NCBI RefSeq assembly: GCF_007828835.1 | Contig: NZ_VIVL01000003.1 | Span: 186,001-250,000, forward strand | Direction of reading: 5' to 3' | Length of the DNA stretch: 64,000 nucleotides | DNA from: Variovorax beijingensis | GTDB taxonomy: Bacteria; Pseudomonadota; Gammaproteobacteria; Burkholderiales; Burkholderiaceae_C | Shown here: piece after piece, positions 28,376 through 47,531 of the stretch | Position numbering within the stretch: position 1 is the stretch's first letter | How the letters are laid out: each line of letters opens with the position of its first letter | Made by a program: the position numbers and the translations under genes | The notes under the pieces: generated by a model | The model's database searches: none | Told to the model about the DNA's origin: nothing | Seen by the model: the letters and a program-made list of their open reading frames with translations, nothing else

Positions 28376-30706
28376 TCAGGCGGCGGAAGACTTCGGATCT
28401 TCGGTGTGAGCGACCGCTGTTTGCGGCTCGCCTGCCAGCGCGAATGATAGCGAGACTTGCGCCCCTGCTACAGCCCCATCGACAACGCGGTTGGAAAGCT
28501 CGATGCGGGCGCCGTGCTCGTCCGCGATCTTCTTGACCACGGCCAGTCCCAAACCTGTACCTTTTGTTTTCGTGGTGACGTAGGGCTCGAAGGCGCGCTT
28601 GAGGATGTTCTCGGCAAAGCCCGGGCCGCTGTCCTGCACGGTCAGGCGCACGCGCTGGCCCGAATCGCCCAGGCGGGTGCGGATGACGACCTCGCCGGCG
28701 CGGCCGGTGGTGCTGGCGGCGGCCTCGGCGGCGTCCTGGGCGTTCTGCAGCAGGTTGTGGATGACCTGGCGGATCTGCTGGGCGTCGCCGCGGATCGGCG
28801 GGCAGCGCTCGTCCAGCTCGGAGCGCAGCGCAATGGGCGCGTTCTCGGCGCTGTAGAGCTGGAGCACGTCGGCCAGCAGCGCGTTGAGGTCGACCGGCTT
28901 CAGGTCGGCCGCGGGCAGGCGGGCGTAGTCGCGGAATTCGTTGACCAGCCGCTTCATGGCGTCGACCTGGTCGACGATGGTCTTGACCGACTTGACGAGC
29001 ACGGCCTGCTCGGGCGGCGCGACCTTGCCGGAGAGCTTCATTTCGAGCCGCTCGGCCGAGAGCTGGATGGGCGTGAGCGGGTTCTTGATCTCGTGGGCGA
29101 GGCGGCGTGCCACTTCGCCCCAGGCCTGGGCGCGCTGGGCGGAAACGATTTCGGAGATGTCGTCGAACACCAGCAGCCGCGCGGCCCCCGGCAGCTCCGC
29201 GCCGCGCGCCACGATGTTGATGGCGCTGTCCTGCTGCGGCAGGTCGGTGCCGCTGGCATGCAGTTCGAAGGCGTGCTGCCAGTGGTCCAGCCCATGCTGC
29301 AGGCGCTCGACCTGGAACTCGTCGAACTGCTGCTGCACGCTGTTGCCGAAGTCCGCGAGCCCGGGCACCTGGGCGAGCGGCATGCCCTCGTAGGCGGCCA
29401 AAGGCGCGCGCAGCACGCGGGTGGCGCCTGGGTTGGTGGAAAGTATGGTGCCCTTGGCGTCGAGCACGATCACGCCGGAGGTCAGGTTGTCCAGGATGGT
29501 CTGCAGGTTGGCGCGGGCGGCGTCGAGCTGGCCCATGGTCTTTTCGACGGCGCCCCGGGCATCGGCCAGTTGCTGGGTCATGACGGCGAAGGAGCGCGTG
29601 AGGCCGCCCAGCTCGTCCTTGCCCTGCAGCACGGCGGTCGGCCGCAGGTCGCCGCCGGCCACCTGGCGCACGCCGTCCGCCAGCACGAGCAGCGGCCGCG
29701 CGAGCTGGTTGCCGAACAGCACGGCCAGCAGCACGGCGCCGAACACGGCCAGGAAAAGGCTCAGCGTGAGGGTGCCGATGTACATGCGCCGCAGGCCCTC
29801 GCGGGCCAGGGCCCGCTCCTGGTATTCGCGGTTGGCTTCCTGCACGGCGAGCGCGTTGGCCACCACCGCAGGCGGCAGCGGCTGCGTCACCTGCAGGAAG
29901 CGCGGCGCCGTGTCGAAGTCGAAGCCCGGCCGCTGCACCATCGCGAGGGCGCGCACGCTGGCAGGCGGCACATTGGCGCCCGGCGGCGCGGTTTCGTCCA
30001 GGCCTTCGATGTGGGCGATGGCGCGGTCGGCGCGCACCTGCCGCAGCTGCTGGGTGGTCGGCCGCTCGGGGTTGAGCTGGAAGCGCGAGGCGCCGGCGCC
30101 GGCGACCAGCTGGCCAGTGCCGGTCCAGAGCACCACGTCGCTGGCCTGGAGCTGGTCGCGGATGCGCTCGAGGACGAGGCCGGCGCTCGCATCGGGCACC
30201 TGCACCAGCTGGGCGCTGGCCACGCGCGTCTTGGCGGCCAGGTCGTCCGCGAGCGAATCGAGCGTGGCGCGGCCGAGGTTCAGGCCGGCGTCGAGCGCGC
30301 CCTCCACCTTGACGTCGAACCAGCTCTCGATCGAACGCGCGACGAACTGGTAGGACACGACGTAGACCAGCGCGCCCGGCACCACGCCCACCAGCGCGAA
30401 GATGGCCGCGAGCTTGATGAGCAGGCGGCTGCCGAACTTGCCCTGGCGCAGCCGCCGCAGCAGCCGGAAGGCGACCCAGCCGATCACCAGCACCAGCAGC
30501 ACTGCCACCACCACGTTGATGCCGAACAGGCGCACGTAGTAGCGCTCGTACAGCGCGCGGTTGTTGGTGGCCTGGGCCAGCAGGAACATCAGCACCAGGC
30601 CGATGGCCGTGACCAGCGCGGCGCCCACGCCCACGGCCCAGCGCAGCGCGCGCGCGCGGCGGGCGGCGGGCGTGGCCGCTGCGCCGCTGCGCGGCTTGTT
30701 GCTCAC
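28376..30706 (-). CDS. NtrY-like membrane sensor histidine kinase
   Basis: 776 residues. Membrane helices near 22-45, 55-75 and 98-120 are followed by a periplasmic region, a helix near 310-330, HAMP, PAS (ILDNLTSGVIVLDAKGTIL) and the kinase core. H-box LAHEIKNPLTPIQLSAERL has the phospho-acceptor His near 537; the ATP-binding lid is GTGLGLAVVKKIADEHG near 717. Architecture matches NtrY, which senses redox or nitrogen-related cues. The GTG start overlaps the stop of the DUF4390 gene (GTGA). It is the partner of the NtrX-like regulator downstream. Confidence 0.92.
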   Translation of the reverse strand: MSNKPRSGAAATPAARRARALRWAVGVGAALVTAIGLVLMFLLAQATNNRALYERYYVRLFGINVVVAVLLVLVIGWVAFRLLRRLRQGKFGSRLLIKLAAIFALVGVVPGALVYVVSYQFVARSIESWFDVKVEGALDAGLNLGRATLDSLADDLAAKTRVASAQLVQVPDASAGLVLERIRDQLQASDVVLWTGTGQLVAGAGASRFQLNPERPTTQQLRQVRADRAIAHIEGLDETAPPGANVPPASVRALAMVQRPGFDFDTAPRFLQVTQPLPPAVVANALAVQEANREYQERALAREGLRRMYIGTLTLSLFLAVFGAVLLAVLFGNQLARPLLVLADGVRQVAGGDLRPTAVLQGKDELGGLTRSFAVMTQQLADARGAVEKTMGQLDAARANLQTILDNLTSGVIVLDAKGTILSTNPGATRVLRAPLAAYEGMPLAQVPGLADFGNSVQQQFDEFQVERLQHGLDHWQHAFELHASGTDLPQQDSAINIVARGAELPGAARLLVFDDISEIVSAQRAQAWGEVARRLAHEIKNPLTPIQLSAERLEMKLSGKVAPPEQAVLVKSVKTIVDQVDAMKRLVNEFRDYARLPAADLKPVDLNALLADVLQLYSAENAPIALRSELDERCPPIRGDAQQIRQVIHNLLQNAQDAAEAAASTTGRAGEVVIRTRLGDSGQRVRLTVQDSGPGFAENILKRAFEPYVTTKTKGTGLGLAVVKKIADEHGARIELSNRVVDGAVAGAQVSLSFALAGEPQTAVAHTEDPKSSAA

Positions 30707-31287
30707 CGCTGCTTCTCCAGCGCCAGCTTGGCGCTGCGCTCGGCCACGATGTTCCAGTCGGCCTGGCCGACCACGCCGATCTGGAACGGGCGCGGCAGCT
30801 GCGAGGTGTCGAGCCGGAAGCGGAACACGACCTGGTGCAGCGGCTCGTCGCCCACTTCGGCCGCGTCGCCCAGCCGCAGCCGGCCGACGCGCTTGACGGC
30901 GTCCATGGCGTCGGCCAGGCTGTCGAAGTTCTGGTTCAGCGAAACGCCGAATCCCGCGGCGCCGGTGATGGGCACCGGCGACACGTTGAGCCGCCAGCGG
31001 CGCGTGAGCGGCTGGTAGGCCAGCCGCATGTGGCGCGTGACCTGCGCCACCTTGCGGTCGGTCCAGTACCAGCGCTCCTGGAAGACCTCGGCCTCGGCCA
31101 CGAAATAGATGGCAATGCCCTTGTCGAGCACCTCCTCGACCAGCGAGGGCAGCTCGAACTGCACGGCCGCGGTGAGATAGACGCCGTCGTCGGCCTGCTC
31201 CAGCCGCATCTGGGTGACCGATGGCACGACGCGCCCCTGCGCCACCGCAATCGGGAGCAGGCAGGTCAAGAGCAATGCCCAGGCCAT
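30703..31287 (-). CDS. DUF4390 domain protein
   Basis: 194 residues from ATG at 31287. An N-terminal hydrophobic segment (MAWALLLTCLLPIAVAQG) looks like a signal peptide. The rest is the beta-rich DUF4390 domain (DDGVYLTAAVQFELPSLVEEVLDKGIAIYFV; WYWTDRKVAQVTRHMRLAY). Function is unknown, but the gene is regularly found between rsmB and ntrY in Burkholderiales, suggesting an accessory role for the periplasmic part of NtrY. It overlaps ntrY by 4 bases and follows rsmB by 43 bases. Confidence 0.85.
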   Translation of the reverse strand: MAWALLLTCLLPIAVAQGRVVPSVTQMRLEQADDGVYLTAAVQFELPSLVEEVLDKGIAIYFVAEAEVFQERWYWTDRKVAQVTRHMRLAYQPLTRRWRLNVSPVPITGAAGFGVSLNQNFDSLADAMDAVKRVGRLRLGDAAEVGDEPLHQVVFRFRLDTSQLPRPFQIGVVGQADWNIVAERSAKLALEKQR

Positions 31288-31330
31288 CAGGAGCCCGGCC
31301 AGCGGCGCCAGGATGCGCCGCCTGCGAGCC

Positions 31331-32704
31331 TCAGCGCGGACGTTTTTCAAGCAGGGCGTAGAAGAAGCCGTCGTGGTCACCTGAGGGATTGTCCGGGACG
31401 GCGCGGGCATTCGCCCCGCTTTGGGGAAGCAAATGGCCTGGCGATGCCCCCAATCGGGCGTCGGTGTTGTGCGCAAGGAACGCATCGATTTGTTGCGAGC
31501 CCTCTTCCCGGAAGACGGAACAGGTGCAATAGAGCAGCCGGCCGCCGGGCCGGACCAGGGGCCAGAGGGCCGCGAGCAGCGCCGCCTGCTGGACCGCCAG
31601 CTGGGCGGTGTCGCTCTCGCGGCGCAGCCAGCGCACGTCGGGATGGCGCCGCACGATGCCCGAGGCGGTGCACGGCGCATCGAGCAGGATGGCGTCGAAT
31701 GGCGTGCCGTCCCACCAGGCGGACGGCCGCGCGGCGTCGGCCACCAGCACCCTGGCGGACAGGCCGAGCCGGCCCAGGGTTTCGTCGATGCGGCGGCTGC
31801 GGGCGGCATCGACCTCAAGCGCCGTCACCTCGACGGCCGCCGGGCCGGCGAATTCCAGCAGGTGCGCGGTCTTGCCGCCGGGGGCGGCGCAGGCATCGAG
31901 CACGCGCAGGGGTGCCGCTCCGGCCGCGGGCAGCAGGCCTTCGAGCAGCAGTGGCGCCGCCAGCTGCGCGGCGGCATCCTGCACCGAGCATTCGCCGTCG
32001 GCAAAGCCGGGCAGCTGCTGCACCGGGCGCGCACGCGCCAGCTGCAGGCCCGCCTGCCCTACCCGGACGGCCTCGAGGCCCGCTGCCTGGAGCGCGAGCT
32101 GATAGGAAGCCACGGTGGTCTTGCGCAGGTTGACGCGCAGGGTCATCGGCGGCTGCGCGTTGTCGGCGGCGAGCACCCGCTGCCAGTCGCGCGGGTGGTC
32201 GCGCTTGAGCCGCTCGATCCACCAGCGCGGATGGTTCCACTGCGCGACCGGTTCGTGGTCGGTCGCGGCCACGAGCTCGTCGCGCTCGCGCAGGAAGCGG
32301 CGCAGGCAGGCATTGATGAAGCTCGCCTGCGCGCGCGTGGCTGGATTGCGCTTGGCCGCCTCGACGGCCTGGTCGACCAGGGTGAAGGGCTCGTAGGGCG
32401 CGTGCTGCGCATCCCAGGCCAGCGCCAATGCGGTGCACAGGAGCGCGTCGGGCAGTGGCGGCGGCGTGCGCTTGGCCAGGTGGCGGCGCAGGGCCTCGGC
32501 GCGGCCGAGCCAACGCAGCACCTGGAAACCGAGCGCCTGCACGCCGGGGCGCATGGCGGGCTCGACGGCTTCGAACGCGACGTTGCCCGAGCTGCCGGCG
32601 CGAATCGACGCGAGCGCCGCCGCAGTCAGCTGCAGCTGGCGCCATAGCGGCGGTTGCATCGGCGGCGCGGTGCCGGCGGAATGATCGGAAGATAGTTCTG
32701 ACAA
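31331..32704 (-). CDS. rsmB: 16S rRNA (cytosine-967 C5)-methyltransferase
   Basis: 457 residues. The N-terminal NusB-like RNA-binding domain is at about 15-160; the C-terminal Rossmann methyltransferase has the SAM motif VLDACAAPGGKTAHLLE. Two cysteines mark an m5C enzyme: DAPCTASGIVRRHPD and the nucleophile region YCTCSVFREEG. It methylates C967 in helix 31. The TTG at 32704 lacks a clear ribosome site; ATG at 32659 (MQPPLWRQLQ) is a good alternative, giving 442 residues. It heads the DUF4390-ntrYX-like cluster. Confidence 0.92.
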   Translation of the reverse strand: MSELSSDHSAGTAPPMQPPLWRQLQLTAAALASIRAGSSGNVAFEAVEPAMRPGVQALGFQVLRWLGRAEALRRHLAKRTPPPLPDALLCTALALAWDAQHAPYEPFTLVDQAVEAAKRNPATRAQASFINACLRRFLRERDELVAATDHEPVAQWNHPRWWIERLKRDHPRDWQRVLAADNAQPPMTLRVNLRKTTVASYQLALQAAGLEAVRVGQAGLQLARARPVQQLPGFADGECSVQDAAAQLAAPLLLEGLLPAAGAAPLRVLDACAAPGGKTAHLLEFAGPAAVEVTALEVDAARSRRIDETLGRLGLSARVLVADAARPSAWWDGTPFDAILLDAPCTASGIVRRHPDVRWLRRESDTAQLAVQQAALLAALWPLVRPGGRLLYCTCSVFREEGSQQIDAFLAHNTDARLGASPGHLLPQSGANARAVPDNPSGDHDGFFYALLEKRPR

Positions 32705-32800
32705 GTTGGGGCGATGGTAATGGGCGTCAACGGGCGCGCCGCAGGCGCGGCGCCCCGCGAGCGTACGAAGAAAAAATGCAGCGCCGGCGTCCGGGCGGCT

Positions 32801-33403
32801 TCAAAGCAACGGCGCGGCCGGACGCAAACGCACCATCCATGCCACCAGCAGCGCCGGAAACTGGACGATGGCGGCGTTGTACTGCCCCACCGCCAGGTTG
32901 AACTGGCTGCGTGCGATTTCCGCCGCGGCCGAAGGCTCGGGCCAGGCCATGGGTTCGAGCGTGCCGGAGGCCGCACCGGCGCCGGCCGGCAGCAGCGGCG
33001 CCGGCCGCGAGAGCGTTCCGTCCGCCTCGAAGACCGTCACCGCGTCCGGATGCTGGCGCTGCCAGGCCGTGATCAACACCTGCAGCGCCGTGGCCAGCGC
33101 GGCCATGCCGCCGGGGTCGAGCGGATGCAGCCGGGTGGCGCCCAGCAGGGTCGCCAGCTGGGTGGTGGCGGCCTGCAGCGGCGCCACGGCCGACGAATGG
33201 CTGGACGCATCCTTTTCCGGCAGGGCGGCCGTGATGCTGGCCTGGACGAAATCCAGCTGCTTCCGCAAGGCCGCATCGAGCGTGGCATAGGCCTGGAGCA
33301 CGGCCGCGCGCAGACGCACGAGCCGGTTGTAAGCGCCCACGAACCAGAACAGGAGCACGGCAATGACGATCCAGCCGACCATCGAATCGGGCAACACGCT
33401 CAT
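32801..33403 (-). CDS. LemA-family protein
   Basis: 200 residues. One N-terminal membrane helix (about 10-28) is followed by a long helical domain, as in LemA (YNRLVRLRAAVLQAYATLDAALRKQLD; RSQFNLAVGQYNAAIVQFPA). LemA proteins are anchored with the helical bundle outside or at the membrane; function is unclear. ATG at 33403. It lies between the rpoC terminator and rsmB. Confidence 0.85.
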   Translation of the reverse strand: MSVLPDSMVGWIVIAVLLFWFVGAYNRLVRLRAAVLQAYATLDAALRKQLDFVQASITAALPEKDASSHSSAVAPLQAATTQLATLLGATRLHPLDPGGMAALATALQVLITAWQRQHPDAVTVFEADGTLSRPAPLLPAGAGAASGTLEPMAWPEPSAAAEIARSQFNLAVGQYNAAIVQFPALLVAWMVRLRPAAPLL

Positions 33404-33432
33404 CGACAAAAACGCTTCGCAATAGACAACTC

Positions 33433-33472
33433 AAAGAAAAACGCCCCCCAACCGGGGGCGGTCGGGGGGCGT
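33433..33472 (-). terminator. Rho-independent terminator of the rpoBC operon
   Basis: ACGCCCCCC (33441-33449) and GGGGGGCGT (33464-33472) form a 9-bp stem. A T-rich tract (TTTTTCTTTG on the minus strand) follows. It lies 34 bases beyond the rpoC stop. Confidence 0.85.
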
Positions 33473-33505
33473 CGGATACCGGTCATGGCCGGTGATGCTA
33501 CCCAG

Positions 33506-37735
<4,230 letters not shown>

Positions 37736-37756
37736 AAGACTCTTTCCCTTTTCAAC

Positions 37757-41881
<4,125 letters not shown>

Positions 41882-42135
41882 GAGAGCTCCGGAGCTTGAG
41901 ATCTTCAGCGACTTGTCAGCGGTGCCGGGCGAACGGCACCACTGCTTGGCGGCTGGCCACTACCAGCCGTTGGCGGACAGCGATGCGTTGCACATCGCCC
42001 GAACCAAGGGGTCTTCTGCAGTCGGGGTCAGAAGACACTCGAAAACCGTCTTCTTTCCGGTTTTCGGGTGCGCTCTGAAAGCGGCAAAGGCTGGAGGGCC
42101 TTTTCAGGCACCTCCAGCCCTCTAGCGGGTCTGAA
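41882..42135 (-). promoter_or_regulatory. rplL-rpoB intergenic leader with three hairpins
   Basis: 254 non-coding bases hold at least three stems: GGCTGGAGG/CCTCCAGCC (42089-42097 with 42111-42119), GAAAACCG/CGGTTTTC (42041-42048 with 42058-42065), and GTCTTCTG/CAGAAGAC (42011-42018 with 42029-42036). In enterobacteria this gap contains an attenuator and an RNase III site that set the ratio of L7/L12 to RNA polymerase. By position these stems could do the same; the T-run after the first stem is short (TTT). Confidence 0.55.
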
Positions 42136-42513
<378 letters not shown>

Positions 42514-42556
42514 TTTTGTTTCCTAACAATTGGGTTGAATATTTCAAACGCAAGCT

Positions 42557-43090
42557 TCAAGCAGCCTGCGCTTCGGCCGGTGCATCGGCGGGTGCAGCTT
42601 CGCCACCACCGCGCTTCTCGGCCAGCGCCGCGAGCACGCGGGCGGTACGAGAGATCGGGGATTGCATCAAGCCCAGCAATTGCGCCAGCAGCACTTCCTT
42701 GGAAGGGATGTTGGCCAGTTGCTTCACGCCGTTCACGTCCAGGGCCTTGCCGCCGAATGCGCCGCCGCGAATCACCAACTTGTCGTTGGTCTTCGCGAAA
42801 TCGGCCACCACCTTGGCGGCGGCCACTGCGTCTTCGGAAAAGCCATAGATCAGCGGGCCGGTCATCTGGTCGCCAACGATCTCAAATGCGCTACCAGCGA
42901 CAGCACGGCGTGCCAGCGTGTTCTTCAACACGCTGAGGGTCACACCCTTGCTGCGAGCTTCGCTGCGCAGTTTGGTCATATCGGCCACCGTGATGCCACG
43001 GTATTCCGCCATCACGAGCGTTTGAGCTTTAGCGGCGAGGCTGGTCACATCACTGATGACCGCTTCTTTCTCACTGCGATTCAGACTCAA
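42557..43090 (-). CDS. rplJ: Ribosomal protein L10
   Basis: 177 residues. It binds 23S rRNA and anchors L7/L12 dimers through its C-terminal helix. The N-terminus [34 protein letters not shown] is typical. The start is TTG at 43090, preceded by AAAAGGAG; no in-frame ATG fits the conserved N-terminus, so the weak start may be part of autogenous control. Confidence 0.98.
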   Translation of the reverse strand: MSLNRSEKEAVISDVTSLAAKAQTLVMAEYRGITVADMTKLRSEARSKGVTLSVLKNTLARRAVAGSAFEIVGDQMTGPLIYGFSEDAVAAAKVVADFAKTNDKLVIRGGAFGGKALDVNGVKQLANIPSKEVLLAQLLGLMQSPISRTARVLAALAEKRGGGEAAPADAPAEAQAA

Positions 43091-43338
43091 GGTCTACTCC
43101 TTTTAATGCGACCTTCGGCCGAGGCCTCGGATCGCGCTTCATGCAGCGACCAACTGTCAGGAACAAAAATCAAATTCCTTGCAGTGGGGTCGCCATCTGC
43201 GCTGGATACCGGAAGGATCGATCCGGCGATTAAGTGCAGCGCCCTGCACACCAGCGGTCTTGGATGGCTCGCGGCAACCGGAGCTGCCGCGACCCACCAC
43301 ATTCGCCCTGCCCTTGCGGGCGAGGCAAATCTCTTTGC
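43091..43338 (-). promoter_or_regulatory. L10 (rplJ) leader RNA region
   Basis: 248 non-coding bases between rplA and rplJ contain strong stems, for example around TGCAGGGCGCTGCA and the GGCCGAGGCCTCGG-like repeat near the start. L10(L12)4 is known to bind the rplJ leader and repress its own translation. I assign this region by position and stem content, not by an RNA model match. Confidence 0.55.
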
Positions 43339-44037
43339 TTAGCTCGCCGCGATGGTCTGCGTGTCCACGCGGACACCCAGGCCCATGGTCGACGACACCG
43401 CCACCTTGCGCAGGTACACGCCCTTGCTGGTCGCCGGCTTGGCCTTGACCAGAGCGTCGATCAGCGCGGCGAGGTTGCCTTGCAGCTTGTCGTTGTCGAA
43501 CGAGCGGCGGCCGATCGTGCCGTGCACGATGCCGGCCTTGTCGACGCGGAACTGGACCTGGCCAGCCTTGGCGTTCTTCACGGCCGTGGCAACGTCCGGG
43601 GTCACCGTGCCAACCTTGGGGTTGGGCATCAGGCCGCGCGGGCCGAGGATCTGGCCGAGCGTACCGACCACGCGCATGGCGTCAGGGGCGGCGATCACGA
43701 CGTCGAAAGGCATGTCGCCAGCCTTGACCATGGCAGCCAGGTCGTCCATGCCGACGATGTCGGCGCCGGCGGCCTTGGCTTCTTCTGCCTTGGCGCCCTG
43801 GGCGAACACGGCCACGCGCTTGGTCTTGCCGGTGCCGTTGGGCAGCACGACGGCGCCACGCACGACCTGGTCAGACTTCTTCGCGTCGATGCCCAGCTGC
43901 ACGGCCACGTCGATCGATTCGTCGAACTTGGCGGTGGCGGCTTCCTTCACGATGCCGATCGCGTCAGCCAGCGGATACAGCTTGTTGCTGTCGACCTTGC
44001 CTGCGAGCGCTTTTTGCTTCTTGGTGATCTTGGCCAT
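43339..44037 (-). CDS. rplA: Ribosomal protein L1
   Basis: 232 residues. It forms the mobile L1 stalk and controls E-site tRNA release. Motifs: [30 protein letters not shown] and the conserved loop [18 protein letters not shown]. The ATG abuts the rplK stop. L1 classically represses its own operon by binding the rplK leader. Confidence 0.99.
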   Translation of the reverse strand: MAKITKKQKALAGKVDSNKLYPLADAIGIVKEAATAKFDESIDVAVQLGIDAKKSDQVVRGAVVLPNGTGKTKRVAVFAQGAKAEEAKAAGADIVGMDDLAAMVKAGDMPFDVVIAAPDAMRVVGTLGQILGPRGLMPNPKVGTVTPDVATAVKNAKAGQVQFRVDKAGIVHGTIGRRSFDNDKLQGNLAALIDALVKAKPATSKGVYLRKVAVSSTMGLGVRVDTQTIAAS

Positions 44038-44469
44038 TTACACGCCCTCCACATTCACGCCCATCGAACGGGCAGAGCCGGCGATGGTGCGAACTGCTGC
44101 GTCCAGGTCGGCGGCAGTCAGGTCCTTCATCTTGGTCTTGGCGATCTCTTCGAGCTGTGCGCGCGTGATCTTGCCGACCTTGTCGGTGTGCGGACGGGCC
44201 GAGCCCTTGTCCAGCTTGATGGCCTTCTTGATCAAGGTGATCGCCGGCGGCGTCTTGATGATGAAGGTGAAGCTCTTGTCAGCGAACGCGGTGATGACCA
44301 CCGGCAGCGGCAGACCAGGCTCGACGCTCTGGGTCTGCGCGTTGAACGCCTTGCAGAACTCCATGATGTTCAAACCACGCTGGCCCAGTGCGGGACCGAT
44401 GGGTGGTGACGGGTTGGCCTTACCAGCTGGCACTTGCAGCTTGATGAAGCCGACGATTTTTTTCGCCAT
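44038..44469 (-). CDS. rplK: Ribosomal protein L11
   Basis: 143 residues. It binds the GTPase-associated 23S rRNA region. [40 protein letters not shown] is diagnostic. The ATG is preceded by a GGAG ribosome site in the 135-base nusG-rplK gap. Confidence 0.99.
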   Translation of the reverse strand: MAKKIVGFIKLQVPAGKANPSPPIGPALGQRGLNIMEFCKAFNAQTQSVEPGLPLPVVITAFADKSFTFIIKTPPAITLIKKAIKLDKGSARPHTDKVGKITRAQLEEIAKTKMKDLTAADLDAAVRTIAGSARSMGVNVEGV

Positions 44470-44604
44470 GCTTTGCTCCTTGCGGGTGATATCGCCTTGG
44501 CTTTCGCCGCGGCTCCCCGGGGTTGAACGACTCTTCGATCAAGGCCGCGCGCCGAGTCGGACAACGCGCAGCCGGGAATGGTTCCGGTCCGAGGACCGGC
44601 GGAC

Positions 44605-45216
44605 TCAGGTCTTCTCGACCTGGCTGAACTCGAGCTCCACAGGCGTTGCGCGGCCGAAGATCATGACCGACACGCTGACCTTGCTCTTCTCGTAGTTGAC
44701 TTCCTCGACGGTGCCGTTGAAGTCGGTGAACGGGCCTTCCTTGACGCGCACGAATTCGCCAACGGTGAACTCGACCTTGTGGCGCGGCTTCTCGGTGCCC
44801 TGCTGCATCTGGCTGACGATGCCCTCGACCTCTTTCTGCGAGATCGGGGCCGGACGATTCTTGGCGCCGCCAACGAAGCCCGTCACCTTGTTGGTGTGCT
44901 TCACCAGGTGCCAGCTCTCGTCGTCCATGATCATTTCGACCAGCACGTAGCCCGGGAAGAAGCGGCGCTCGGTGGTGCGCTTCTGGCCGTTCTTGATCTC
45001 GACCACTTCTTCGGTCGGCACCAGGATGCGGCCGAACTTGTCCTGCATGCCGGCACGGTTGATGCGCTCAATGATGTTGCGCTCGACGGCCTTTTCCATG
45101 CCCGAATAGGCGTGCACCACGTACCAGCGCAGATCGGGGTTGGCGGCGGGGGCCAGCACCGAGGTGTTTTCCTCCTCGGGACTGCTCGGCGTGGTTTCAA
45201 CTGCGTCGTCGGTCAT
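44605..45216 (-). CDS. nusG: Transcription termination/antitermination factor NusG
   Basis: 203 residues. The NGN domain ([19 protein letters not shown]) and the C-terminal KOW domain ([21 protein letters not shown]) are present. The N-terminus carries about 28 extra acidic/Pro residues before the NGN fold compared with E. coli NusG. It binds RNA polymerase and couples to Rho or S10. The ATG abuts the secE stop. Confidence 0.98.
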   Translation of the reverse strand: MTDDAVETTPSSPEEENTSVLAPAANPDLRWYVVHAYSGMEKAVERNIIERINRAGMQDKFGRILVPTEEVVEIKNGQKRTTERRFFPGYVLVEMIMDDESWHLVKHTNKVTGFVGGAKNRPAPISQKEVEGIVSQMQQGTEKPRHKVEFTVGEFVRVKEGPFTDFNGTVEEVNYEKSKVSVSVMIFGRATPVELEFSQVEKT

Positions 45217-45600
45217 TTATTTTCTCCAGCCCAGAATGAGGTCGAAAAACACCCATTCGAGCGTCTTGTCGGTGAGCCAGAGGAAAACAGACATGACCGC
45301 CACGAAGGCAAACACGTAGGCCGTCATCTGCATGGCTTCCTTGCGGGTCGGCCAGACGACTTTCTTGACCTCGCGCCACGAGTCGCGGCCGAAAGCCCAC
45401 AACTGGCGGCCATTCTCGGAGCTGCCGAAGGCCCCCACGGCCGCGGCCAGGCCGACCAGCAACGCAGCCCATTGCACCAGCGAGCCCTGGCGCGCCAGCA
45501 GGTAGAACGCCACGATGGCGCCCACTGCCAGCAGCACCGACGCGGCCAATTTGGCCTTGTCGGCACCCGTGCTCACGGTTTCGATTTGAGAAGTGGCCAT
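45217..45600 (-). CDS. secE: Protein translocase subunit SecE
   Basis: 127 residues, three membrane helices (about 17-37, 42-62, 93-115). The conserved amphipathic segment SWREVKKVVWPTRKEAMQMT precedes the essential last helix. It stabilises SecY in the Sec channel. The length is that of E. coli SecE, longer than the single-helix form of many bacteria. It is co-transcribed with nusG. Confidence 0.97.
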   Translation of the reverse strand: MATSQIETVSTGADKAKLAASVLLAVGAIVAFYLLARQGSLVQWAALLVGLAAAVGAFGSSENGRQLWAFGRDSWREVKKVVWPTRKEAMQMTAYVFAFVAVMSVFLWLTDKTLEWVFFDLILGWRK

Positions 45601-45661
45601 GTTCGGCTGATTTCCTGTGGCCTTTCGGCCTTCAATTCAATGCGCCTTCTTGAGACGCCGA

Positions 45662-45695
45662 AGCCCATCGGGTCACGATGGGCTTTTTAGCCTCC
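45662..45695 (+). terminator. Hairpin with T-run on plus strand upstream of secE
   Basis: AGCCCATCG and CGATGGGCT form a 9-bp stem followed by TTTTT on the plus strand. On the minus strand, where secE and tRNA-Trp are transcribed, no T-run follows. It could stop antisense transcription or act as a processing hairpin between tRNA-Trp and secE. No plus-strand gene feeds it. Confidence 0.4.
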
Positions 45696-45737
45696 CGCCG
45701 GGCGAACGACGGGGGTTTTTCGGAGGCGCCACCTAAG

Positions 45738-45813
45738 TGGCAGGGGCAGTAGGAATCGAACCTACAACCTTCGGTTTTGGAGACCGACGCTCTGCCAATT
45801 GAGCTATACCCCT
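45738..45813 (-). tRNA. tRNA-Trp (CCA)
   Basis: 76 nucleotides with encoded CCA. The anticodon loop CTCCAAA is flanked by TCGGT/ACCGA stems. Lying between tuf and secE is the conserved bacterial arrangement. Confidence 0.97.
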
Positions 45814-45832
45814 CCGGTACTCTTTGCTCGGC

Positions 45833-47026
<1,194 letters not shown>

Positions 47027-47100
47027 TTTTCGACTCCGAAAAAAACGATTTCAACGTATGCAGATGGGTTGCAAACCTGCCGTTGCAACCCCCTAAAAAC

Positions 47101-47175
<75 letters not shown>

Positions 47176-47215
47176 TTTGTCTAACCAATCGCTTTCCGGC
47201 GCCGAACCGGGTCTC

Positions 47216-47289
47216 TGGAGCGGGAGACGGGAATCGAACCCGCGTCATCAGCTTGGAAGGCTGGGGTTCTACCATTGAACTACTCCCGC
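47216..47289 (-). tRNA. tRNA-Gly (TCC)
   Basis: 74 nucleotides with encoded CCA. The anticodon loop CTTCCAA gives anticodon TCC. The acceptor stem GCGGGAG/CTCCCGC is perfect. Confidence 0.96.
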
Positions 47290-47354
47290 ATCGGGGGCAC
47301 TTCAAGGCACCCAAAGCGCTAGATCCAATCGCTCTTAGAAACCAAATTCATCGC

Positions 47355-47440
47355 TGGTGGAGAGGGCTGGATTCGAACCAGCGTACTCGTTAGAGGGCAG
47401 ATTTACAGTCTGCTGCCATTAACCACTCGGCCACCTCTCC
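47355..47440 (-). tRNA. tRNA-Tyr (GTA)
   Basis: 86 nucleotides with a long variable arm and encoded CCA. The anticodon loop CTGTAAA gives GTA. It is the first tRNA of the Tyr-Gly-Thr-tuf-Trp transcript. Confidence 0.97.
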
Positions 47441-47531
47441 GGCGAACCTCGAAATATAGCACGGTTTTGTGACTACGCAGAACTCAGCACCAAGAAGATG
47501 CGGGGAACTGCACGAGGCGAAACAGCCGGCA

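Noticed and set aside
45601..45737. A small gene between tRNA-Trp and secE
   Set aside because: Only hairpins are present and no frame with a start and ribosome site was found.
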